Assembly: GCF_023227905.1 (NCBI RefSeq)
Contig: NZ_JALOCF010000068.1
Location: 1 to 18,776 of the forward strand
Origin: Methylobacter sp.
Lineage (GTDB): Bacteria > Pseudomonadota > Gammaproteobacteria > Methylococcales > Methylomonadaceae
Reading direction: 5' to 3'
DNA: 18,776 nt
A model generated the notes under the pieces. The model worked only from the letters and a program-made list of their open reading frames with translations, was not told the DNA's origin and ran no database searches. Both the position numbers and the translations under genes were made by a program. Below are positions 6,993 through 14,678 of this stretch, in pieces (within the stretch, counting starts at the first letter, position 1; each line of letters opens with the position of its first letter).

Positions 6993-7010
6993 CCCCCGGC
7001 AGAGCGGGGG
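6993..7010. mobile_element. Probable end hairpin of the IS200-type remnant
   Basis: CCCCCG (6993-6998) and CGGGGG (7005-7010) form a tight GC stem with a 6-nt loop. It sits 66 bp upstream of the transposase remnant's start, where the left-end hairpin recognised by TnpA lies in IS200/IS605 elements. It is also about 50 bp before the start of the cation ATPase gene, so it lies in that gene's upstream region. Confidence 0.6.
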
Positions 7011-7060
7011 GTTACCCATGATTAATTAAAAAATCTTGCCGCTACAATCAGGAACAGAAC

Positions 7061-9742
7061 TTGAAATCACAAAAAACAAACTGGCACCATTTGTCGCCCG
7101 AAACACTGACGACAAACTTGCAGGTTGATATTAAGCAAGGTTTGACTGAAAACGAAGCCAGGCAACGGCTGCAAAAATACGGCCTTAACCGCCTGACGCC
7201 ACAGCGCGGCAAGAGCCCGTTGCGTTTACTGTTTGAGCAGTTTAACCAGCCCTTAGTCTATATTCTGCTGGTTGCGGCGGGCGTTACAGGATTTTTAGAG
7301 GAATGGGTGGATAGCGGCGTGATTTTTGGCGTGGTGCTGATTAACGCTATCATCGGTTTTATTCAGGAAGCCAATGCCCTGAAAGCCATAGACGCGCTTA
7401 GCCGTGTTTTAACCGTCACTTCCACGGTATTACGCAATGGCCAACGCCGTTCCATTGCCGCCGACCAGCTGACGGTGGGCGATGTGATAGTACTGCAATC
7501 GGGCGATAAAGTACCGGCCGACTTACGTTTGCTGCAAACCCGCGAGCTGCAAATCGATGAGTCGGCGCTCACCGGCGAATCCGTTCCGGTGGAGAAGCGT
7601 CTTGCGACCTTGGGCGAGGAAACCGTATTGGCGGATCGTCATAATATGGCCTATTCCTCAACGCTGGTCACCTATGGCAGCGGCTTGGGCGTCGTCGTGG
7701 AAGTCGGCGACCGTACCGAAATCGGACGCATCAACAGCATGATCAGCAGCGCCATTGAACTGGAAACGCCGTTGACCCAAAAAATAAGCCAATTCAGTAA
7801 ATTGTTGCTATGGGTCATTATGGGTTTGGCGGCGCTGACTTTTGCCGTGGGCGTTTGGCGTGGCAAACCGATGCTGGATATGTTTATGGCATCGGTAGCC
7901 TTAGCGGTAGGGGCAATTCCCGAAGGCTTGCCGGCTGCGCTGACCATCACCCTGGCGATTGGCGTATCGCGCATGGCGAAACGCAATGCCATTATCCGCA
8001 AACTGCCGGCAGTGGAAACGTTGGGCAGCACCACCGTCATTTGCTCGGACAAAACCGGTACGCTGACGCAAAATCAAATGACCGTTCAGGCGCTGTACGC
8101 AGGCGGCGAATTGTTCGACGTCACCGGCAGCGGCTATACCCCGGACGGCGATTTTCAACTTAACGGCAAAGCCATTGCCTACTCTGACCACCCGGCCTTA
8201 ATGGAATGCTTAAAAGCGGGGCTTTTATGTAACGACGCCCGACTGCTTGCCGAAACGGACAACTGGCGCATCGAAGGCGATCCTACCGAAGCGGCGTTGC
8301 TGGTTGCCGCCCACAAAGCCGGCCTGCATCATACCCCGGTTAGCATCGCCCATCCTCGCCTGGATGCGATTCCTTTCGAATCGAAACACCAATTCATGGC
8401 GACCTTACATCATAATCAAGCCATCGATACCCGCCATGTCTACGTGAAAGGTTCGGCGGAAAGCCTGTTAAGCCGTTGCCATAATGCTTTCGACCGGCAC
8501 ATGCAGCTGACGGCATTGGATAAAACCCGGTTGCAGCAACAAGTTGAAAGCATGGCGGCGCAAGGTTTGCGGGTGCTGGCGTTTGCGCGCGCCGATCACG
8601 ACAATGATGCCGTGCAACATGAACATCTGCGTGACGGCTTAACCTTTCTAGGCTTGCAAGCTATGATCGATCCGCCGCGTCCTGAAGCCGCTACCTCAAT
8701 CGCCGCCTGTTACCGGGCGGGGATTCAGGTAAAAATGATTACCGGCGACCATCCCGTCACCGCATTGGCGATTGCCGAACAACTGGGCATGCAGCAAACC
8801 GGGCGCGTCATTAGCGGTGCCCAATTGCAAGCGCTTGATGAAAAGCAATATTCGCAATTGATAGAAGATTGCGCCGTGTATGCCCGTATTGCGCCGGAGC
8901 AAAAACTACAATTGGTGCAAGCCTTGCAAGCTAACGGCCATATCGTGGCCATGACGGGGGACGGCGTCAATGACGCGCCGGCCTTGCGGCAAGCCAATAT
9001 CGGCGTGGCCATGGGCCAGGGCGGCACTGAGGTGGCGAAGGAAGCGGCGGCAATGGTGTTGACCGACGACCATTTCTCCACCATTGCCGCGGCGGTCGAA
9101 GAAGGCCGCGGCGTGTTTGACAACCTGGTTAAATTTATCGTCTGGACGCTGCCCACCAATTGCGGCGAAGGTTTAGTGATCAGTGCGGCGATCTTTGCCG
9201 ACGTTGCCCTGCCTATCACCCCGGTGCAAATTTTGTGGATTAATATGAGCACCGCCATCTTGCTTGGCCTGATGCTGGCGTTTGAACCGAAAGAGCCGGC
9301 TTTAATGCAGCGCAAGCCGCGCGATCCCCAACAGCCCATTCTGACCGGACAGCTAATCTTCCGGATTTTCCTAGTGGGCGTTTTGATGCTAATAGGAGCT
9401 TTCGGCCTGTTTGAATGGGAGTTGGCGCAGGGTGAATCGTTAGCCTCGGCACGGACGATAGCCGTCAATGTGTTTGTGTTCAGCGAGATGTTTTACCTGT
9501 TCAACTGCCGCTCCTTGAAATATTCGATGTTTCACGTTGGCGTGTTTTCCAATTTATGGGTAATTTTTGGCGCGGTGTGCATGACGCTACTGCAATTACT
9601 GTTCACTTATTGGCCGCCGATGCAAAAACTGTTCGGCAGCGCGGCGTTTAAAACGGATCAATGGCTGTTGATTTTGGGCGTTGCGCTGACAGTTTATATT
9701 ACAGTGGGGTTGGAAAAATTCGTGCGGCGGCGGTTTTTTTAA
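7061..9742 (+). CDS. P2-type cation-transporting ATPase (Ca2+-ATPase/CtpF-like)
   Basis: This 893-residue P-type ATPase is full length. In order it shows an N-terminal cation-ATPase domain (WHHLSPETL...), M1-M2 at about 55-105, the actuator TGES at 171-174, M3-M4 at about 247-305 with PEGLP at 287-291, the phosphorylation motif DKTGTLT from Asp330, the nucleotide-binding domain, and the hinge TGDGVNDAP with Asp634 and Asp638. M5-M10 run from about 685 to the end. PEGLP in M4 and NCGE in M5 are Ca2+-ATPase-like. M6 reads WINMSTAILLG (Asn728-Ala732), so the Asp that SERCA uses in M6 is Ala, as I recall for mycobacterial CtpF-type pumps. It should export a cation at ATP cost, but Ca2+ is not proven. 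The start is TTG: AGGAA at 7050-7054 lies 6 bp upstream and no ATG occurs near. A terminator lies 177 bp downstream. Confidence 0.93.
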   Translation: MKSQKTNWHHLSPETLTTNLQVDIKQGLTENEARQRLQKYGLNRLTPQRGKSPLRLLFEQFNQPLVYILLVAAGVTGFLEEWVDSGVIFGVVLINAIIGFIQEANALKAIDALSRVLTVTSTVLRNGQRRSIAADQLTVGDVIVLQSGDKVPADLRLLQTRELQIDESALTGESVPVEKRLATLGEETVLADRHNMAYSSTLVTYGSGLGVVVEVGDRTEIGRINSMISSAIELETPLTQKISQFSKLLLWVIMGLAALTFAVGVWRGKPMLDMFMASVALAVGAIPEGLPAALTITLAIGVSRMAKRNAIIRKLPAVETLGSTTVICSDKTGTLTQNQMTVQALYAGGELFDVTGSGYTPDGDFQLNGKAIAYSDHPALMECLKAGLLCNDARLLAETDNWRIEGDPTEAALLVAAHKAGLHHTPVSIAHPRLDAIPFESKHQFMATLHHNQAIDTRHVYVKGSAESLLSRCHNAFDRHMQLTALDKTRLQQQVESMAAQGLRVLAFARADHDNDAVQHEHLRDGLTFLGLQAMIDPPRPEAATSIAACYRAGIQVKMITGDHPVTALAIAEQLGMQQTGRVISGAQLQALDEKQYSQLIEDCAVYARIAPEQKLQLVQALQANGHIVAMTGDGVNDAPALRQANIGVAMGQGGTEVAKEAAAMVLTDDHFSTIAAAVEEGRGVFDNLVKFIVWTLPTNCGEGLVISAAIFADVALPITPVQILWINMSTAILLGLMLAFEPKEPALMQRKPRDPQQPILTGQLIFRIFLVGVLMLIGAFGLFEWELAQGESLASARTIAVNVFVFSEMFYLFNCRSLKYSMFHVGVFSNLWVIFGAVCMTLLQLLFTYWPPMQKLFGSAAFKTDQWLLILGVALTVYITVGLEKFVRRRFF

Positions 9743-9789
9743 GGAATCAGGATGTGATATAGAGCCCGTAGTTAGTAAAGCGACATTTG

Positions 9790-9938
9790 CTCCTTCTCCC
9801 TAAGGGATGCCTGCATGGATGCAGGTAGTAGAGCAACGCAGGGAGCGGTTGCCGAGAAGGTTGGGATGAGGGGATATCAATAAGCATTTTTCCTTAATTT
9901 TGTTTTCCCCTCACCCAACCCTCTCCCTCTGGAGAGGG
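9790..9938. repeat. Compound palindromic repeat
   Basis: A perfect hairpin CCTGCAT-GG-ATGCAGG lies at 9810-9825. A 21-nt arm at 9854-9874 (GAGAAGGTTGGG, then ATGAGGGGA) is the near-complement of 9906-9925 (TCCCCTCACCCAACCCTCTC). CCTTCTC at 9792-9798 can also pair with GAGAAGG at 9854-9860. Repeats built on CCCTCACCCAACCCTCTCC are common dispersed elements in bacterial genomes, so this is best read as one such element. Confidence 0.65.
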
Positions 9939-9944
9939 CTTTTT
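9919..9944 (+). terminator. Rho-independent terminator downstream of the cation ATPase gene
   Basis: CCCTCTCC (9919-9926) and GGAGAGGG (9931-9938) form a perfect 8-bp stem with a 4-nt loop, followed by CTTTTTA on the plus strand. It forms the right end of the compound repeat and would end transcripts coming from the ATPase gene. Confidence 0.75.
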
Positions 9945-10252
9945 ATCACTTTATCAACTAATGACTCTATAACTCCAGAAATTGCCTTAACGGAGAGGAT
10001 AGCAGCGTAATTCCATTTTGGTAAAAAACAGGCGTTATTCTTTAAGTTGTCGCATATGGGACTGCCACTTTGTTGATAAATTGCCCTTGGGATGCACGAG
10101 GGCAGGCTCTGCGCGCTTTGAAACCATGGCTTGCACGCCAAAATACCGGAAAATTTTAGCTCGATGACTTAAGTCCGCTGGTAATTTATTGCCCTGAATA
10201 AAATCGTGGCGTAGACTCGGGCCTATCTATCAAGTTTGGAAGAGTCGGGTCT

Positions 10253-10525
10253 ATGCTTATGACAAAACCAATTGATCGCCACATACTTTCGCTGCCGCTC
10301 GCTGTTTTTCCGGCATTACTCGCGCCCGCCCGGGCCGGGAACTACGCTATTTTCTCCACGCCGCCCGGACGCTACCAGCCGGCTTGTCCAGACGACGCTA
10401 CGTTCGGTATGGGTGCGGATGCTGTATATGCGGGACGTCCTGGAAGAGAAAGCGGACTTACCCTGACAGCTGCTAATCAGCTTGATTTTGTAACCTTTAA
10501 ATCGTTCAGTATGCCGGGAATATGA
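10253..10525 (+). CDS. Possible small exported protein upstream of the cardiolipin synthase gene
   Basis: This 90-residue frame overlaps the next gene's start by 4 bp (ATGA), and a GGAAGAG run lies about 10 bp before its ATG. Residues 1-28 look like a signal peptide: basic start, LSLPLAVFPALLA core, then ARAG as a cleavage site. The mature part of about 60 residues has no recognised motif. Against it, a second frame on the same strand (10272-10466) is open over most of the same DNA, and nothing known matches either frame. Overlap with a strong gene and the signal-like start favour it, but it could be a chance frame. An ATG at 10259 is an alternative start. Confidence 0.4.
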   Translation: MLMTKPIDRHILSLPLAVFPALLAPARAGNYAIFSTPPGRYQPACPDDATFGMGADAVYAGRPGRESGLTLTAANQLDFVTFKSFSMPGI

Positions 10526-11784
10526 TGATCATTGTTACAACTTTCGTTATAACATTAATCTGCGTTTTTTTTGTTATCAACCTCAGTTTTGGCAATAAAC
10601 CGATAGACGCGCGCATTGAAACGCTTTACGCCGTTGCCGACCCGCAATTCTTAAGGTCCATGGGAAATCTTTTAGGACCGCCGGTTATCGAAGGCAACCG
10701 TGTCCAAACATTGGTAAATGGCAACGAAATTTTCCCTGCCATGCTGGAAGCCATACGCGGCGCACAGAGAACCGTCACTTTCGAAACTTTTATTTATTGG
10801 TCCGGAGCTATTGGTAAAGAATTTGCCGAAGCACTGAGTGAACGGGCGCGGGCGGGTGTGCGTGTGCATGTCATGCTGGATTGGCTGGGTTGCAGCGATA
10901 TCGACGAAGCCTACGTCAATGAGATGAAGCGCGCGGGCGTGGAAGTCTATCGTTACAATCCGTTACGTTGGTACACGTTGAGACGTATGAACAACCGGAC
11001 GCATCGCAAACTGCTGGTGATCGACGGCAAAGTCGGTTTCACCGGCGGCGTTGGCATCGCGACACAGTGGACCGGCAATGCGCAAGACAAAGCCCATTGG
11101 CGGGATACGCATTTTCGCATGGAAGGTCCGGCGGTCGCGCAGCTACAATCCGCTTTCATCGATAACTGGATTCAAGTCCGCGGCCAAGTACTGCACAGTG
11201 CGGACTATTTCCCTCCGCTCGAGCCGGCCGGTGAGTACCGGGCGCAGGTCTTCAAGAGTTCGCCTAGAGGCGGCGCCGAAGGTGTTCAACTGATGTATCT
11301 GCTGTCGATTGCGGCGGCAAAAACTTCGGTGCAGTTATCGATGTCGTACTTCGTTCCCGATAAGGTCGCCATTAACACATTCGTCGCCGCGCAAAAACGC
11401 GGGGTTCGCATACAAATGATTGTCCCTGGACCTTATATTGACCGGAAAGTGCTTCGCTATGCCTCGCGCAACGCGTGGGGCGCATTGTTGCAGGCGGGCA
11501 TCGAAATTTACGAATACCAGCCGACGATGTTCCACTGCAAAGTGATGATCGTGGACGAGCTATGGACCTCGGTAGGATCGACCAATTTCGACAGCCGCTC
11601 GTTCAGCGTTAACGACGAAGCCAACCTTAACATTTACAGCGCTGAGTTTGCGCGCATACAGGCACGGATTTTCGAACAGGATTTATGCGATTCACGCCGT
11701 ATAACCTTGGAGGAATGGCAGAATAGGCCCTGGAAGAACAAAATCAGGGATAGCATTGCAGACCTTATCAGTTCGCAGTTATAG
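10522..11784 (+). CDS. Phospholipase D-family cardiolipin synthase
   Basis: This 420-residue protein carries two HxKxxxxD motifs, the mark of the PLD superfamily. The first is HRKLLVIDGKVGFTGG (His161, Lys163, Asp168). The second is HCKVMIVDELWTSVGSTNFD (His338, Lys340, Asp345). The GS/GT-N-D residues that follow each also fit. Residues 1-24 are a hydrophobic anchor, so the enzyme sits at the inner membrane. Cardiolipin synthases of this class join two phosphatidylglycerols, or phosphatidylglycerol and another phospholipid, by phosphatidyl transfer through a His intermediate. The single N-terminal anchor differs from the two of E. coli ClsA (486 residues). ClsB is closer in length (413) but, as I recall, lacks an anchor, so no symbol is given. 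Start codons at 10522 and 10525 are adjacent; the Shine-Dalgarno (GGGA) is weak. Its stop interlocks with the stop of the facing DUF421 gene. Confidence 0.9.
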   Translation: MMIIVTTFVITLICVFFVINLSFGNKPIDARIETLYAVADPQFLRSMGNLLGPPVIEGNRVQTLVNGNEIFPAMLEAIRGAQRTVTFETFIYWSGAIGKEFAEALSERARAGVRVHVMLDWLGCSDIDEAYVNEMKRAGVEVYRYNPLRWYTLRRMNNRTHRKLLVIDGKVGFTGGVGIATQWTGNAQDKAHWRDTHFRMEGPAVAQLQSAFIDNWIQVRGQVLHSADYFPPLEPAGEYRAQVFKSSPRGGAEGVQLMYLLSIAAAKTSVQLSMSYFVPDKVAINTFVAAQKRGVRIQMIVPGPYIDRKVLRYASRNAWGALLQAGIEIYEYQPTMFHCKVMIVDELWTSVGSTNFDSRSFSVNDEANLNIYSAEFARIQARIFEQDLCDSRRITLEEWQNRPWKNKIRDSIADLISSQL

Positions 11785-12291
11785 AACGGGATGCTTAATG
11801 CCTTTTAATGAAGTAAACACCTGATCGTCCTGATTGCGTAAAACCGTCAGGCTGCCGTCCGTTTCCAGTACAACGGCGGCGACACTTTCCATTTCCGACA
11901 AACCTTGCGAGCGTACGGCGGCACGTACTTCGGCTTCGGTGACGCGTTCGCTTTTCATTGCCTCAAGAAAGCGCCCGTTGAAATAAAGCAGAGAAGGCTC
12001 GGCTTTAATCAGGTTTTCCACCCGGCGCGAACGCACTGACAGCCAGGTAATGACATATTGCAGCCCAATCAATAAGGTGAACGCCGCCACGCCATCGGCA
12101 AGAGCCACGTCTTTAGAGAGCAGAACCGTCGCCAACGTCGAGCCGATCGCCACGGTCACCACCAAGTCGAAAGCATTCATTTTCGATAACGTGCGCTTGC
12201 CGGAAACACGCAATAGCAGCACCAAAGACAAATAGGCCAAGGTGCCGACGATAAACACCCGAAGCAGACTAAACGCATCGTTAAAAAACAT
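11779..12291 (-). CDS. DUF421 (YetF-like) membrane protein
   Basis: This 170-residue protein has the DUF421 plan. Two to three membrane helices lie in residues 5-90, including LRVSGKRTLSKMNAFDLVVT, the family's hallmark RxxGKRxLxxMxxFD pattern. A small cytoplasmic domain at 95-170 includes EPSLLYFNGRFLEAMKSERV and a short beta-rich end. Its function is unknown; in Bacillus, YetF-type proteins are linked to spore membrane traits. It is the last gene of the operon, 3 bp after the DUF2254 gene, with AGAGGAA in that gene's end as ribosome-binding site. Its final codon and stop share TTATAG with the facing cardiolipin synthase gene, so no room exists for a separate terminator. Confidence 0.92.
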   Translation of the reverse strand: MFFNDAFSLLRVFIVGTLAYLSLVLLLRVSGKRTLSKMNAFDLVVTVAIGSTLATVLLSKDVALADGVAAFTLLIGLQYVITWLSVRSRRVENLIKAEPSLLYFNGRFLEAMKSERVTEAEVRAAVRSQGLSEMESVAAVVLETDGSLTVLRNQDDQVFTSLKGIKHPVL

Positions 12292-12294
12292 GGT

Positions 12295-13632
12295 TCATTC
12301 CTCTTGAGTATGATTCTGGGCCAGAGCAAGCAATGTTTGGTGAAGCCGATCGGCTACGCGCCGGCGATCGGTTTGGTTAGTGATTTGGCTCGCGTCTTCA
12401 CCAACCAGCTGAGCATGCCGCATTAACAGGATGCGGTCCTGGTCGCGGTATACATCAGGCGCAATTTCGCCGATGGTTTCAAGAAGGTGCAGCATCACAT
12501 CCGGATTGTTGGCGCCATAGAGACGAATCTGGCCGAAAGCGATATCGGCCAGCTCCTCGAAATCGAGCGTGCAGGCAATCACGCGCAACCGGCCGTGTTC
12601 ATCCTGACGTAGCGGCATGGGGAGTTCGCGCCTTGCCACGCCGCTTAGCGACGCCCCTATCCAATCGATACAAGTCAAGGCGGTGAAAGGTTCGTTGATG
12701 CCCGGCGACAGCGCATGGACAGCAATTTCGACCATCTGCTGCAACATATACTGTGCGTCCTGATGCGGCGTGCGATGGGCTCCGAGACTAAAGCAGTCTC
12801 GCAATTCAAGCTCGATATCCGGGTTGATATGCGCACGCGGCAGCACACGCAGCAAGGTCGTGGTCGTGGTCACGAAATCGCCGGGGCGCTTTGTCAATTG
12901 CAGCATCAAGTCGTGTTGCGTCGCCAACTGCATTAACTGTTCATCGTCCACTGCTTGCAGATAGCCATTGGCTGCGGATAGCACCATATCCGCGGCTTGC
13001 CATTGGCTGTCATCGGGCAACTGCTCTGGGCGGGTGTTGTCGCTGTGCGGTCGGCCGATGCGTTCGGGGAACAGAACCGGCAGCGATTTTTGGAATTGTT
13101 CTCCCACATTGGCGATCAGATTCTCGGCCTGAATGTTTTGCGAAATGTGGTGAATGAAATAGATCAGGACTGCCATTGAAGCCAGCGCCAACAGTATGCC
13201 GATATTCACGGACAGATACGGCACGAAGCTTTTTTCTTCGAGTGAGCGCACTGTCCGCAAGACCAGCAGGCAATAGACAAAAGTGGCGATAAAGGTGCCG
13301 AGCGTGAATTGAACACCCCGGTCGGAGGTAAAGTTTCTCAGCACGCGCGGCCCGAAATGCGATGACGTTTGTGCCAGCGTGGTCACGGTCAGCGAAAACA
13401 CAATCGAAACGACGGTCATGACCGAACCGGCAATGACCGACAGTACGCTACGCGCGCCTTCGGTGCCGCCCGACCACACCCAGCCCATGTCACGCAGCCA
13501 GGCGCTGCCGATGGCATAATCAATGGCCGTGCCAGCCAGCGCCGCGCCTGCCGCAACCAGTGCCATCACTGCCGGTAAAAACCAGAAAGTATCGACCGCC
13601 TTATCGCGGATTTTGATCAATTGCAGCTTCAT
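12295..13632 (-). CDS. DUF2254 predicted membrane protein
   Basis: This 445-residue protein matches the DUF2254 plan. There are four hydrophobic segments: about 17-40, 62-90 (SVLSVIAGSVMTVVSIVFSL), 108-130 (FTLGTFIATFVYCLLVLRTV) and 140-162. Between them lies the conserved TLAQTSSHFGPRVLRNFTSDRGVQ block, written here in part: SSHFGPRVLRNF. A long, mostly helical soluble domain of about 280 residues follows, with ALSPGINEPFTALTCIDW, a hallmark segment of the family. No function is established. Its start overlaps the end of the MscS gene by 4 bp (ATGA) and its end is 3 bp from the DUF421 gene, so the three are almost surely co-translated. The operon context suggests a role in membrane or osmotic homeostasis. 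Confidence 0.92.
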   Translation of the reverse strand: MKLQLIKIRDKAVDTFWFLPAVMALVAAGAALAGTAIDYAIGSAWLRDMGWVWSGGTEGARSVLSVIAGSVMTVVSIVFSLTVTTLAQTSSHFGPRVLRNFTSDRGVQFTLGTFIATFVYCLLVLRTVRSLEEKSFVPYLSVNIGILLALASMAVLIYFIHHISQNIQAENLIANVGEQFQKSLPVLFPERIGRPHSDNTRPEQLPDDSQWQAADMVLSAANGYLQAVDDEQLMQLATQHDLMLQLTKRPGDFVTTTTTLLRVLPRAHINPDIELELRDCFSLGAHRTPHQDAQYMLQQMVEIAVHALSPGINEPFTALTCIDWIGASLSGVARRELPMPLRQDEHGRLRVIACTLDFEELADIAFGQIRLYGANNPDVMLHLLETIGEIAPDVYRDQDRILLMRHAQLVGEDASQITNQTDRRRVADRLHQTLLALAQNHTQEE

Positions 13633-14615
13633 CGCCGTTTGGAATTCTGTTCGCTTGAAAGCGCTTCTTTTAAATCACGCAATGCGTCGACGATACGTGC
13701 CGGACGCGGGGCCTCGCCTTGGCCTTGAGGCCAGCCTTCGCGCTGGCGTGAACGGTCGCCGTCGGTTTCTTCGGTCTGGTCGTGGAAAAGAATCTGCTGT
13801 GTCGGAAACGGCAAATCGAAACCTTCGGATAAAAGCGCACTAACGACTTTTTCCAAAACGATATCTTGCGCATTCAGGCTTTCAAACCGGCGCGGCGGCT
13901 TCACCCACCAACGCAAGCGGATATTGACGCTGCTATCGGCCAGTTTGACCACCAGCGCATCGGGCTCAGGATCGGCAAGGACTTCCGGAATCTCTCGCAC
14001 AGCATTGAGCAGGATACGCTTGGCGTGAGCGATGTCATCGCCGTAGCCGATACTGATGTCGTATTCCAGGCGCCGTTTTTCATAGGCGGTGTTGACCGTC
14101 ACCGAATTGGTGAACAGGTTGGAATTGGGAATCACCACCCGCCGCCCGTCATAAGTTCTGATGAAAGTCGCGCGAGTCTGAATGTCCTCGACCGTGCCTT
14201 CGAAATTGTTCAGGATAATCTGGTCGCCGATACGGAAAGGTTCGGCCAACAGCAGTAAAATCCCGGCAAGAAAATTTTGCAGAATATCGCGAAACGCAAA
14301 GCCGATAGCGACGCTGGACAGTCCCAGAATACTGACCAGTTCGCCCGGCGTAAAGCCGGGAATGGCAATTACAAGAGCAATCAGCAGGCCGATAAAGATA
14401 ATCAAGCCATAACTCAGCCGTCCCATCACCAGACCCAAATTATAGTGGCGACGATTGCGCAGCATGACGATCCGCACCATCGCACGCACGCCCTTGCCGA
14501 CGAACAGGAAAAGTATAAAAACAACGGCAGCAATGGCGAGATAGGGCAGTCTTTCAATAAAATCGTTAATCATTTCTTGCGCGGAGCCGGTTGCCTCGCT
14601 AAGGTTGAATCGCAT
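13629..14615 (-). CDS. MscS-family mechanosensitive ion channel
   Basis: This 328-residue protein shows the MscS core. TM1 is about 23-44, TM2 68-90 and the pore helix TM3 92-125 (GLSSVAIGFAFRDILQNFLA, then GILLLLAEPFRIGDQI). The beta domain follows with IIPNS-type residues 161-165 (VIPNS) and an alpha/beta cytoplasmic cage. MscS channels open on membrane tension and release solutes on osmotic downshock. The length exceeds E. coli MscS (286) by a polar tail of about 50 residues (275-328) rich in Gln, Arg and Glu. The pore helix has bulky Phe and Arg residues where E. coli has Gly/Ala packing, so gating may differ; that is inference. GGAG 8 bp before the ATG supports the start. It leads the MscS-DUF2254-DUF421 operon, with the next gene overlapping by 4 bp. 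Confidence 0.93.
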   Translation of the reverse strand: MRFNLSEATGSAQEMINDFIERLPYLAIAAVVFILFLFVGKGVRAMVRIVMLRNRRHYNLGLVMGRLSYGLIIFIGLLIALVIAIPGFTPGELVSILGLSSVAIGFAFRDILQNFLAGILLLLAEPFRIGDQIILNNFEGTVEDIQTRATFIRTYDGRRVVIPNSNLFTNSVTVNTAYEKRRLEYDISIGYGDDIAHAKRILLNAVREIPEVLADPEPDALVVKLADSSVNIRLRWWVKPPRRFESLNAQDIVLEKVVSALLSEGFDLPFPTQQILFHDQTEETDGDRSRQREGWPQGQGEAPRPARIVDALRDLKEALSSEQNSKRR

Positions 14616-14678
14616 AACGGCCGCTCCGTACTAACAATGAAGGTTTTTTAGAGAACATAGCGGAGCCGTCATCAGGGT

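Larger units (their letters stand above)
9743..10252. other. 510-bp intergenic region with repeats
   Basis: The first 200 bp are a compound palindromic repeat ending in a terminator. A degraded relative of the 44-bp double-hairpin repeat lies around 10097-10138. Near the right end, two imperfect direct copies, GACTCGGGCCTAT (about 10214) and GAGTCGGGTCTAT (about 10242), occur just before the next ORF and could be a regulator site. No well-supported gene lies in this gap. Confidence 0.45.

Noticed and set aside
8725..9468. 247-residue minus-strand frame inside the cation ATPase gene
   Set aside because: It lies wholly antisense to conserved ATPase domains and has no protein-like motifs or ribosome-binding site.
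10272..10466. 64-residue alternative frame overlapping the small exported ORF
   Set aside because: Arg-rich composition, no signal or known motif, and no clear ribosome-binding site; the other frame is slightly better supported.
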